From the NCBI GenBank assembly GCA_017513125.1, contig JAFWDI010000019.1:26006-90005 (forward strand): DNA of 64,000 nucleotides, written 5' to 3'. The first letter of the stretch is position 1, and every line of letters starts with the position of its first letter. The notes under the pieces are model-generated. The model was not told the DNA's origin. It saw nothing but the letters and a program-made list of their open reading frames with translations, and made no database searches. The translations under genes were made by a program, and so were the position numbers. The stretch is from Lachnospiraceae bacterium. GTDB lineage: Bacteria > Bacillota > Clostridia > Lachnospirales > Lachnospiraceae. Shown here in pieces: positions 36,173 to 43,870 of the stretch.

Positions 36173-38296
36173 ATGAAACACAACATCCGTGAATGGCTCA
36201 GCATCCAGCGAGCGAAGAACCCCGCGAAAGTGATCCTGATGGGGATCCTGCTGTTTAACGTGGGGTTCCTTTTTGCGGCGTCCCTGATCATCCACCAGCT
36301 GGCGCTTACCGGCACGGAGCACATGGGGCTTCTGGAAGCCATGTATTATACGATCACGATGATCCTGGACGCCGGCTGCGTACAGTTCGTGATCGAGGAC
36401 ATCGGACGTTCCGGCGTCGCTCTGGCGATCATCTGCCTGATCATCATCGTGATCGGCATGATCTCGTTTACCGGCGCTGTGATCGGTTATGTGACGAACA
36501 CGATCTCGAACTATATCGATAAGTCCAACACCGGTTCATGGAAACTCAGAATCTCGAATCATCTGGTGATCCTGAACTGGAACACCAGGGCTTCCGAGAT
36601 CGTGAACGACCTCCTGTATCTGCCCGGCCTTCAGAAGGTGGTTATCCTGGTCGAAGGGCGGAAAGCCGAGATCGAAAAGGAGATCGAAGAACGGCTCGCC
36701 GACACGATCAGCCGTGAAAACCGGGCGCTCTGGGAAAGTTATGAGGGCTATGGCTTCTTTAAGAGGCAGCTGCTCATGTGGAAAAACCGGTGCCGGAACA
36801 ATCTGGTCGTGGTCGTGCAGCAGGGCGACGTCTTTTCTTCGAAGCAGCTGCATGACATCTCGCTGGAGCATGCCAGATCGGTCGTGATACTGGGCAGCGA
36901 TTATATGAGCAAGGTCTGTCAGTATGAAAAAGCCGGAATAGACGATGAGAAGAGCCGGGGCAATGCCAAAACGATCAAAACCCTGATGCAGGTCTCCGAC
37001 ATCACCTCGGCGGCTTACTCCGACGATGATCAGAAGATCATCGTGGAGATCACGGACGACTGGACGTATGCGCTGGTGCAGAAGATCATCAGGAAGAAGA
37101 TGGTGGCCGGAAAGTGCAACATCGTTCCGGTCCGTGTGAACCAGGTGCTGGGCCAGATCCTGGCGCAGTTCTCTCTGATGCCGGAGCTGAACCTGGCTTA
37201 CAAGGAACTGTTCTCGAACAAAGGCGCCACATTCAATGTCGAAGAGCGGGCTGTCGCGGACGAGACCGCTTATATCGACGAGTATCTGAAGAACCATCAT
37301 TCCGCGCTGCCGCTGACGGCCATGAGGATCGGGGATAAAGACTATTTCTATTATTCCTCTGACAGGGACAGCGATATCAGGAAGACGGGGAAGACCGCCG
37401 AGAATACTTTTTCCGTCAGGCTGAACCGTGACTACTGGATCGAGAAGAAGACCGTCATTATCCTGGGCCATAACAGCGGATGCCGGGATATCATGGAAGG
37501 GTTCCGTTCGTTCTGCAATGAATGGGACCGTGAGGACGCTGACGGCAGTGACGGACAGATCCTTCACATTGTCGTGATCGACGATCGGGAGAACCTCGAA
37601 AAGATGCATTATTACGAGGAGTATCCTTTCGTGCTCGAAACGGTGGAGGCGAGCATCTATGATCAGGATCTGATTCGAAGCACCATCGACCGGATCGTGG
37701 CTTCGAACGAAGAGGATACCAGTGTTCTGATCCTTTCGGACGATACGGCTGCGAACGAGAACATGGACGCGTCCGCGCTTACGAATCTGGTTTATGTGCA
37801 GGATATCATCTCGGAAAAACTGGAAGAGGATCCGGACTTCGATACGGAGAGTATCGATATCATCGTGGAGATCATCGATCCTAAGCATCATGACATCGTC
37901 AGCAGCTACAGCGTGGACAATGTCGTGATCAGCAACCGCTATATCAGCAAGATGATCACGCAGCTGGGCATCAAGGAAGGCATCTACGAGTTCTACACGG
38001 ACATTCTGACGTATGACGATGCGAATACAGCTCTTTATAAGAGCAAGGAAGTCTACGCGAAGAAGGTCAGTTCCTTCTTCGATGAGATTCCCGGGGAGTG
38101 TACGGAGACCGAGCTGGTCCGGGCGGTCTGGGAGGCCTCGGTCGATCCCTCGCTTCCGGAAGAACGCCGGTATCCGGCGGTCGTGCTGGGCTACGTGAAG
38201 CCGGGCGGACAGATCACGCTGTTCGGCAGCGACCGGTCCGAGCAGAGGGTGAAGCTGGAGGAGCACGATAAGATCATCGTGTTTACGAACCATTAA
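36173..38296 (+). CDS. CASTOR/POLLUX-like ion channel with two RCK domains
   Basis: The 707-residue protein has two strong membrane helices (about residues 19-41 and 82-106) around a re-entrant segment with TMILDAGCVQF. The position and DAG core (D66-A67-G68) match the ADAG-type filter of CASTOR/POLLUX/DMI1 channels. Directly after the second helix comes NHLVILNWNTRASEIVNDLL, the family's modified Rossmann motif (first RCK domain). A second RCK motif, VIILGHNSGCRDIMEGF, lies near residue 424. Plant relatives conduct cations across the nuclear envelope; bacterial members are barely studied. Gating by a bound nucleotide or ion is likely. It is the last gene of the first half of the locus. Confidence 0.82.
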   Translation: MKHNIREWLSIQRAKNPAKVILMGILLFNVGFLFAASLIIHQLALTGTEHMGLLEAMYYTITMILDAGCVQFVIEDIGRSGVALAIICLIIIVIGMISFTGAVIGYVTNTISNYIDKSNTGSWKLRISNHLVILNWNTRASEIVNDLLYLPGLQKVVILVEGRKAEIEKEIEERLADTISRENRALWESYEGYGFFKRQLLMWKNRCRNNLVVVVQQGDVFSSKQLHDISLEHARSVVILGSDYMSKVCQYEKAGIDDEKSRGNAKTIKTLMQVSDITSAAYSDDDQKIIVEITDDWTYALVQKIIRKKMVAGKCNIVPVRVNQVLGQILAQFSLMPELNLAYKELFSNKGATFNVEERAVADETAYIDEYLKNHHSALPLTAMRIGDKDYFYYSSDRDSDIRKTGKTAENTFSVRLNRDYWIEKKTVIILGHNSGCRDIMEGFRSFCNEWDREDADGSDGQILHIVVIDDRENLEKMHYYEEYPFVLETVEASIYDQDLIRSTIDRIVASNEEDTSVLILSDDTAANENMDASALTNLVYVQDIISEKLEEDPDFDTESIDIIVEIIDPKHHDIVSSYSVDNVVISNRYISKMITQLGIKEGIYEFYTDILTYDDANTALYKSKEVYAKKVSSFFDEIPGECTETELVRAVWEASVDPSLPEERRYPAVVLGYVKPGGQITLFGSDRSEQRVKLEEHDKIIVFTNH

Positions 38297-38329
38297 AACC
38301 GTGTAAAAGAACATTACAGACAGGTAATC

Positions 38330-38456
38330 ATGGTCATCATAGAATTTTTCAGCCGGACGCCGATCGAGCGCGGGAGACCTGAAGATCCGCATCATTAACG
38401 ATGTGCAGGATATGACTGCCGCGGAGTTCCGGCGGAAGCTGAGAACGCTGGCGTGA
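38330..38456 (+). pseudogene. Remnant of a small or formerly longer gene, two frames
   Basis: The 285-base gap between the channel gene and the YbjN-like gene is not empty. ATG at 38330 opens a 22-codon frame beginning MVIIEFFSRTPIE and ends at 38398. A second frame, offset by one base, runs from 38379 to 38456 and reads LKIRIINDVQDMTAAEFRRK before a stop. The start resembles, to my eye, the first residues of DUF1887/Card1-type CARF proteins, which would suit this locus, but the match is too short to be sure. It looks like the two ends of a gene joined by a large deletion. Confidence 0.35.
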
Positions 38457-38480
38457 CGGCGGTAAAACGTTGGAATGGTA

Positions 38481-38509
38481 TTGTTCCCGTATCCTTCAGA
38501 TGGTACGAT
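38481..38509 (+). promoter_or_regulatory. Predicted promoter of the RyR/TIR gene set
   Basis: TTGTTC (38481-38486) and TACGAT (38504-38509) are 17 bases apart, 73 bases before the YbjN-like start. It suggests that the second half of the locus can be expressed separately from the first. Confidence 0.45.
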
Positions 38510-38581
38510 AATAGACAATAATGTATGTGCCGCGGAACCGGCGGCGCACCTGTATGGCTCATAGACAGGAGGAATGACATT

Positions 38582-38998
38582 ATGATGCCCGTAGTACAAA
38601 GCTATCTGGATGAACTGACGAAAAATGACATGAAGTATTTTCCCATCGAGGAGCAGGACGGTGAAACGGTCGTCACGGTGGGAATCGCTCTTTCAAACAC
38701 GAACATCCGCGTCATGGTGATCTTCGATGCGGACGGAAAATCGGCGGCTATCCGCTGCTACGGACTGCTTCGCGTCACGCAGGAGCAGTTCCCTATGGCG
38801 CTTCTGGCGTGCAATGAACTGAATAAGCAGAAGCGGTGGGTAAAGTTCCTGATCGATGATGACAATGATGTGAATCTCGAGGATGACGCTGTGATCGACG
38901 AGGCGACCGCCGGCCCCGAACTGCTGGAGCTGGTCTTCCGTATGTGTTCGATCGCCGAAGACGCTTATCCTGTGCTGAATAAGGCCATCTGGATGTAG
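38582..38998 (+). CDS. YbjN-like domain protein
   Basis: The 138-residue protein resembles the YbjN/type III secretion chaperone-like fold: VQSYLDELTKNDMKYFPIEEQ split over the first 25 residues, a beta-sheet region with VGIALSNTNIRVMVIFDADG, then LRVTQEQFPMALLACNELNK and a final acidic segment ending in AEDAYPVLNKAIWM. Such proteins bind other proteins and are often adaptors or stress regulators. AGGAGG ends 9 bases before ATG at 38582. It is the first gene after the predicted internal promoter and stands 29 bases before the RyR gene. Confidence 0.7.
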   Translation: MMPVVQSYLDELTKNDMKYFPIEEQDGETVVTVGIALSNTNIRVMVIFDADGKSAAIRCYGLLRVTQEQFPMALLACNELNKQKRWVKFLIDDDNDVNLEDDAVIDEATAGPELLELVFRMCSIAEDAYPVLNKAIWM

Positions 38999-39027
38999 TG
39001 ACCTGACGACGGCGGGGAGGAGATCCC

Positions 39028-39336
39028 ATGTACAGACCGAAGCCCATCGACACCGGTGATGTGACTCTGCCGGAAGAGCTGGACGCTCTGACGGAGCTCA
39101 TCGCCGCGAATGTCCATGACGTCTGGGCGGCCGGGAGGATCGAAGAGGGGTGGACATACGGCCCTGTCAAGGATGACAGGACCAAGACCACCCCTTTGCT
39201 GATACCTTACGAATCGTTACCCGAGTCCGAAAAAGATTATGACAGAAACACTGCGACGGAGACGCTGAAGGTCATCCTGAAGATGGGGTATGTGATCGTG
39301 CCGCCGGAGGGGAGAGATACACATTGCGTTGGGTAG
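39028..39336 (+). CDS. RyR-domain protein
   Basis: The 102-residue protein is essentially one RyR domain, the repeat found in animal ryanodine receptors. The core pattern is clear: VHDVWAAGRIEEGWTYGPV, then DDRTKTTPLLIPYESLP and EKDYDRNTATETLKVIL. In bacteria stand-alone RyR domains have been predicted from comparative genomics to bind nucleotide-type ligands in signalling or conflict systems; no ligand is established here. A GGGGAGGAGATCCC site precedes ATG. Its last 13 bases overlap the phospholipase-like gene, so both are coupled. Confidence 0.85.
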   Translation: MYRPKPIDTGDVTLPEELDALTELIAANVHDVWAAGRIEEGWTYGPVKDDRTKTTPLLIPYESLPESEKDYDRNTATETLKVILKMGYVIVPPEGRDTHCVG

Positions 39337-39905
39337 AACACTGGACGATCGCGAAAGACGCGCTGGCGCCCCGGAAGTCTCTCGGCTTTCAGCTGGGCAG
39401 CATCCTGCCGGATTATTTCGAGCGGAAGCCGATCCATCGGTGGCGGGATAACCGGGAACTGTTCCTGGAGAAGGTCGACCGGATCCGAAAGATGCCGCCG
39501 GGCTTCCGCCGGGACTGGCAGATGGGCACTCTGGCGCACTACATCTGCGATTACTGCTGCATGGCGCACAATGACGAGTATTACAGGTATTACCGGCACA
39601 GGGTCTACGAGGTGCGGTCCCAGAAGTTCTTTAAAAGACGGCACAGGCGCGGCGGGACCGATATCTATCGGATCGGGCCGCAGCATCTTCCGGCCGTGCC
39701 GGAGCCTTCGGGCGACCTTCTGACCGACACTGCCGGGCTCGTGGAAGCCTATGTAAAAACGCTTCATGAGCGCATCGCCGCATTCGGGAGCCAGGAGTGG
39801 TTCCGGGACGAGCGGTGCATGGATCTGGATATCCGTTATGCCTTTGGGCTGCTCAGAGCGGCATTGGTTTATTGGGGTGAAGAGGAAGGAGCGGAGCATG
39901 TCTGA
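39324..39905 (+). CDS. Zinc-dependent phospholipase C-like protein
   Basis: This 193-residue protein resembles the zinc-dependent phospholipase C/S1-P1 nuclease fold used in a small bacterial family. Likely metal-binding segments are WVEHWTIAKDAL at the N-terminus, FQLGSILPDYF, PIHRWRDNRELF and GTLAHYICDYCCMAHN. It has no signal peptide, so unlike secreted phospholipases it should act inside the cell, on membrane lipids or a nucleotide. The start is TTG at 39324, with GGAGGGGAGAG upstream. It overlaps RyR before it and the TIR gene after it by eight bases. Confidence 0.7.
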   Translation: MRWVEHWTIAKDALAPRKSLGFQLGSILPDYFERKPIHRWRDNRELFLEKVDRIRKMPPGFRRDWQMGTLAHYICDYCCMAHNDEYYRYYRHRVYEVRSQKFFKRRHRRGGTDIYRIGPQHLPAVPEPSGDLLTDTAGLVEAYVKTLHERIAAFGSQEWFRDERCMDLDIRYAFGLLRAALVYWGEEEGAEHV

Positions 39906-40818
39906 GTTTCTGGATTTCTATCCCACCAAAGAGAGCGATTATTATTTCCTGAGCTATAACAGCGAGGATATGCCGCGCGTGAAGAAGATCGCCAATGAGC
40001 TCTCCGGGAAGATCCCGATCTGGTATGACTACGATATTCCTTACGGGGATGAGTGGGAGAAGACGATCTCGAAAAAGATCGCGGACGCAAAAGCGATTCT
40101 GCTGTTTTTCACGAAGGGAATCCTTTTTAAGCATGACTCCTATGTGCAGAAGGAGTTTAAGATCGCGAACCTGCTCAAAAAAGACATTTATGTCATTCTG
40201 GTCGACACGTTCGATGACATTCTGGAAGCGATTGACGGTCCTGAATTCCTGAAGGAAAATGCCGCTTTCTGGGTAGAGATCACCAATAAGCAGAATATCG
40301 AGATCAATGAAAAGCTTCCTTCGGAACAGACCGCGAAGATCATATATGACTCGCTCTCCGATCAGGTCGTACACGTCGACGTTCTGAATCAGACGATCAC
40401 GGAGCAGGAACTCGAGCCGGACGTTCCGGTGCGCGTACGGGAGGTGGCGGCTCCGAAAGGACTCCTCGGAAAGAAAGCGTTTAAAACCGAAATGGCAGCT
40501 GTCCGTCAGGAGAATAAAGAGATGCTCATGGAGATCCGGGGAAGGCTTCACAGGATCTTATCCGCCGGTGATCCGAATGCGGTTCAGGCATATCAGTGCG
40601 CCAGAGAAGCGACGATCCTGGTCCGGGATCAGCTGGGGGCATATGACTGGGAATACGCGCTCGATGTAAAGATCGCTGATTTCTCCCTGGATTACGAGAG
40701 CAACCTTGCGGCCATCAAAAAAGCCGTGCTCGGGGGCCGGATGCGTTTGTCCCCCGGAGAGATCAATCAAATGGAAAAGGTCGTAAGCGGCCTTGACGGC
40801 ATTATACAGATTTTGTGA
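39898..40818 (+). CDS. TIR-domain protein (predicted NADase)
   Basis: The 306-residue protein begins with a complete TIR domain (about residues 12-130). Visible motifs are YFLSYNSEDMPRVKKIANEL, IWYDYDIPYGDEWEKTI (BB-loop region) and DSYVQKEFKIA, where E86 is in the place of the catalytic Glu of NAD-cleaving TIR proteins. Residues 150-306 are mainly helical and unassigned; they may oligomerise or contact a sensor. TIR proteins in bacteria cleave NAD or make cyclic ADP-ribose-type signals. The ATG at 39898 overlaps the preceding stop. The four-TM gene begins just 2 bases after its stop. Confidence 0.87.
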   Translation: MSEFLDFYPTKESDYYFLSYNSEDMPRVKKIANELSGKIPIWYDYDIPYGDEWEKTISKKIADAKAILLFFTKGILFKHDSYVQKEFKIANLLKKDIYVILVDTFDDILEAIDGPEFLKENAAFWVEITNKQNIEINEKLPSEQTAKIIYDSLSDQVVHVDVLNQTITEQELEPDVPVRVREVAAPKGLLGKKAFKTEMAAVRQENKEMLMEIRGRLHRILSAGDPNAVQAYQCAREATILVRDQLGAYDWEYALDVKIADFSLDYESNLAAIKKAVLGGRMRLSPGEINQMEKVVSGLDGIIQIL

Positions 40819-40820
40819 TC

Positions 40821-41549
40821 ATGAACCCTTTAGTCTCGTTTCTCATCATCGCTTTTATGACCGCCTGCAGCAAGTTCCTGCGGCAGTACGGCTTCGGGCG
40901 TGCGGATTCGATCGCGCTGGATATCGCGATCTGTTCGTTTTTGTTTAATCTGATCGTGGTGATAAAGACGTTTACGGATCCGGCCGCTTTTCTGCGGCAC
41001 GAACTGCTCCGGTGTGTTCTGCTTCTCGTCTTTCCGCTCGTGATATCGGTCATACACCATCAAAACAAGAAGAGGTGCATGAAAAAGATCGCCGGCATCG
41101 TGGCGGAGATCAAAGCGGCGGGCCGGTACGAGGGCGATGACAGCGCCGCGAATGAGATCGGCAGCCGGGGGAGATTTACCGAGGCGACGATCCTGGATAA
41201 TCTGGAGATTCTGGCGAACAGTTCGATCGACGTCTGGTATTCCCAGTGGGCCGACGCCGCGTTCAGGAAGCCTTTGGGGAAGTATTACGAGCTCACCCAT
41301 GCGAAGGATGAGAAAAAGGATGACGTACGGGCGATCCGCAAAAGCAGAAGCTTTAAGGAAAAGAAGAAGAAGGTCCGCTCCGCGTTCGTCGATATCGTAA
41401 ACAGTCTTCCCACCGTGAACGGGCAGCTGACACGGGCCAGTTACGCGGATGAGGACTTTAATATCGATAACCGGCGTCAGATCATCGGTATCGTCACGTT
41501 TGATGTGATGGCAGTCCTGTCGGTGATTCTGGCGGTCAGGATCGTGTGA
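40821..41549 (+). CDS. Four-TM membrane protein of unknown function
   Basis: The 242-residue protein has three N-terminal hydrophobic segments (about residues 4-20, 31-50 and 60-78), a cytoplasmic middle domain of about 130 residues rich in Lys and Asp, and a C-terminal helix (IGIVTFDVMAVLSVILAVRIV). I do not recognise the family. It directly follows the TIR gene and is likely translated with it; no strong ribosome site is seen, which also favours coupling. GTG at 40815 is an alternative start. It could be the membrane effector or anchor for the TIR protein (inference). Confidence 0.65.
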   Translation: MNPLVSFLIIAFMTACSKFLRQYGFGRADSIALDIAICSFLFNLIVVIKTFTDPAAFLRHELLRCVLLLVFPLVISVIHHQNKKRCMKKIAGIVAEIKAAGRYEGDDSAANEIGSRGRFTEATILDNLEILANSSIDVWYSQWADAAFRKPLGKYYELTHAKDEKKDDVRAIRKSRSFKEKKKKVRSAFVDIVNSLPTVNGQLTRASYADEDFNIDNRRQIIGIVTFDVMAVLSVILAVRIV

Positions 41550-41598
41550 CCGGAGAACGGGTCCCGGAACAGGATCTTTTTGGAATGGGGTGCTTCAA

Positions 41599-42390
41599 AT
41601 GATCGGACATCTGGTGATGCTGTGCGACTACGGCCTCGATGACGCCATAGCCACATGTCACGTTTTTGAAAACCTGAAAAAGTTCAGCAGGATCGATATT
41701 CTCGCCGTCGGCGGCAATGTCCCCCCTGCGGTCTCGCTGCGCAATGCGCGCACGCTGGCCGCGCGGTTCGATCTCGGGCGGAAGGTCACGGTCGTGGATA
41801 CCTGCGGCGTGAAGCAGAACTGGGAGGAACTCTATCACATTCACGGAGCCGACGGGATGGGAGGCGTCCTTGCGCCTGCGGACAACGCCCTTGCGCCCGC
41901 GGACGGCGGCGTCCGCTGCGTAAAGTTCCGGGACTGGATCCGGGACTATGAGGGCTGCGACGTTTTGCTTTCTCTCGGGCCGATGACCGTGACGCGGAAA
42001 GTGCTGAAGAAAGCATTGCCCGGAAAGTTTATCTTTATGGGCGGAAACATTGCCGCCGAAACGAACTACCACGGATATGAGTTTAATGAAGGCGTCGATC
42101 CAAAGGCTTATGCGGCCTGCGTGAAGATCCCGCATAAGGCTGTTACGCTGGATACGGGCTCCCGCGGGCTCGACATTGACCGTGATGAGATCACCGGAAC
42201 ATCGCTGAAAGACGATCTGACCAGGACGTACCGGGAGCTTTGCAGGTCCCGCGGAGAGATCCCCTGCTATGTGTGGGACGATATCGCGGTCCGGTACATG
42301 CTGCGCCCGGCGGATTTTGACGAGCGGATCTGCGCGGATGCGAACGGAAATGTGATCAACCGACTTATTTATAAAGGAGCCGGAAAATGA
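41599..42390 (+). CDS. Nucleoside-hydrolase-fold enzyme
   Basis: The 263-residue protein shows the motifs of inosine-uridine nucleoside hydrolases in order: LCDYGLDDAIAT for calcium and catalytic Asp, VGGNVPP with SLRNA, HGADGMGG, LLSLGPMTVTRKVL, MGGNIAAETNYHGYEFNEG with VDPKAYAA, and the final YVWDDIAVRY, where the usual His-Asp is Trp-Asp-Asp. The calcium site looks complete, so it should cleave an N-glycosidic bond. Next to two TIR proteins, a substrate such as an NAD breakdown product or a signal nucleoside is attractive but unproved. ATG at 41599 was preferred over GTG at 41590 because GGGG lies 8 bases before it. It overlaps the next gene by four bases. Confidence 0.82.
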   Translation: MIGHLVMLCDYGLDDAIATCHVFENLKKFSRIDILAVGGNVPPAVSLRNARTLAARFDLGRKVTVVDTCGVKQNWEELYHIHGADGMGGVLAPADNALAPADGGVRCVKFRDWIRDYEGCDVLLSLGPMTVTRKVLKKALPGKFIFMGGNIAAETNYHGYEFNEGVDPKAYAACVKIPHKAVTLDTGSRGLDIDRDEITGTSLKDDLTRTYRELCRSRGEIPCYVWDDIAVRYMLRPADFDERICADANGNVINRLIYKGAGK

Positions 42391-43760
42391 AGGATAAAGT
42401 ATTTATCGCCTGGAGCGGGAGCAGAACGGTCGCGGCTGAAGTCTGCCGGAAGCTCATGAAGGAAGATTTTCTCTGCCTTGTCGGGGGAAATGACCAGAAC
42501 GAGGTACAGGCTGTCGGCATCGCCGAGGCGGTCGTGGCGCAGATGAAAGAGTGCAACCAGGCGATCGTGATCTTTCAGAACAGGGATAAGGAAGGGATCA
42601 GCGGCAACCTGTTTTTCGAACTGGGTTATGTCTTTGCGGTCTACGGCGCGGAAAAAGTGCACTGTGTACGCCGCAGGAGCGATGAGATCAGGCTGCCGTC
42701 CGATCTGGACAATGCCTTTATCGAGCCGCTGGATGACGAGACCGAAGAGATCTTTGTCGACAGCATTGTCAAATATTTTTTTAAACGGCAGAAGATGACG
42801 GTCGAAAAGAATAAGATGGAGCTTATCAATAACCGTCATAACATTCGCAACCTCATAAACAGCCATTATTCGAAAGAGGGCTCCCGGTGTTCGGATTACG
42901 AACTGGCCCAGTATGTCCTTTTCTATGTCCAGGCCGCGCATATGTTCCGGGATGAGCAGGAGGTCCTCGAAGAACTCAGACGATTCAACCATGATCATTA
43001 CAGCCGATTTTCGCGTGAACTGGGGCTTTCGGTAAAGTTTTCGATCGCGTATCTTAAGATGACTACCGAACTGCTGAAAAACGACGGCGGCGGAGAGGTC
43101 TATGTGACGTACGAGACGTTCGACGAGTTTGATCATGTCTGCAGTCTGATCATGAAGCCGGACGACGAGGACGATGTGGGAGATTTTTATCTTTGGCTTC
43201 ACACGTTCGTATATGAGACCTGGAATTTCGCGTATCTTCTCATCGCGGAAAATCCGGACGAACGGGCGGAGGACCGCGCGGACAGTCTCAGGGAGGCTGT
43301 TCGGCTGGGCGAAGAGGCGCTTCAGGCCCTGGAATGTCTGGAACAGAACGAAACGGTCAAGCGCGTCAATGACCTGAACGGCATCATCGCGCTCTTCCGG
43401 TCTTATTTGTTCAGAAACCAGTTCGTGGCGATGCGCGACCTCGGACAGATCGAAAAGGACCCGGCGATGGAGCAGGAAGCCGTGAAGTATCTGCTTATGG
43501 CCAAAACGATACGCGCGACCATGGCGGAATCGTATAAGGGGACCCTCGACTCGAAGCTGTACGGACATCTCGCTATGGAAAACTATCTGGCCTCCTGCGA
43601 ATGCCTGATGTATGCGGGTGAACAGATCGACAGCAGGGAGATTCGAAGTCTGAAGCGCGGCATCCGCGGTTTTATCGACAGTCTGGAGACTGAGAGACAG
43701 CAGTCCTATGTATATATCGAACAGATCATGAAGCTGTACGACGAGATCAAATCCCTGTAA
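42387..43760 (+). CDS. PCTIR/TIR-like nucleotide-binding protein with helical C-terminal domain
   Basis: The 457-residue protein starts with a TIR-like domain of the predicted nucleotide-binding type found in CBASS effectors (Cap12/PCTIR). It has KVFIAWSGSRTVAAEV, an AIVIFQNRD strand, then SGNLFFELGYVFAVYG with E78 in the conserved F-E-L-G position, and the typical IRLPSDLDN close to the domain end. Residues 150-457 are helical and repeat-like, perhaps TPR-like, and could sense a partner. It is the second NAD-cleaving candidate in the locus. It overlaps the nucleoside-hydrolase stop (ATGA). A terminator follows, so it ends the gene set. Confidence 0.78.
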   Translation: MKDKVFIAWSGSRTVAAEVCRKLMKEDFLCLVGGNDQNEVQAVGIAEAVVAQMKECNQAIVIFQNRDKEGISGNLFFELGYVFAVYGAEKVHCVRRRSDEIRLPSDLDNAFIEPLDDETEEIFVDSIVKYFFKRQKMTVEKNKMELINNRHNIRNLINSHYSKEGSRCSDYELAQYVLFYVQAAHMFRDEQEVLEELRRFNHDHYSRFSRELGLSVKFSIAYLKMTTELLKNDGGGEVYVTYETFDEFDHVCSLIMKPDDEDDVGDFYLWLHTFVYETWNFAYLLIAENPDERAEDRADSLREAVRLGEEALQALECLEQNETVKRVNDLNGIIALFRSYLFRNQFVAMRDLGQIEKDPAMEQEAVKYLLMAKTIRATMAESYKGTLDSKLYGHLAMENYLASCECLMYAGEQIDSREIRSLKRGIRGFIDSLETERQQSYVYIEQIMKLYDEIKSL

Positions 43761-43781
43761 GCAGATCCGTGCATCTGCCGG

Positions 43782-43809
43782 AGCGGGCGTGACGCGTCAC
43801 CCCGCTTTT
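43782..43809 (+). terminator. Terminator at the end of the TIR gene set
   Basis: AGCGGG-C-GTGAC and GTCAC-CCCGCT form an 11-bp stem with a 2-base centre, followed by TTTTG. Confidence 0.75.
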
Positions 43810-43817
43810 GTTATAAT
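43789..43817 (+). promoter_or_regulatory. Predicted promoter of the YARHG lipoprotein gene
   Basis: A perfect TATAAT lies at 43812-43817; GTGACG (43789-43794), inside the preceding terminator stem, is a weak -35 at 17-base spacing. The start codon is 54 bases downstream. Confidence 0.5.
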
Positions 43818-43870
43818 GTTTTTGCAGATACGTTTGAAAAGCCGGCTGTATGGCGGAAAGGATGAGACAT

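Noticed and set aside
39766..39897. Upstream extension of the TIR reading frame
   Set aside because: It lies inside the phospholipase-like gene and lacks a ribosome site. ATG at 39898 starts just before the TIR fold and overlaps the previous stop in the usual way.
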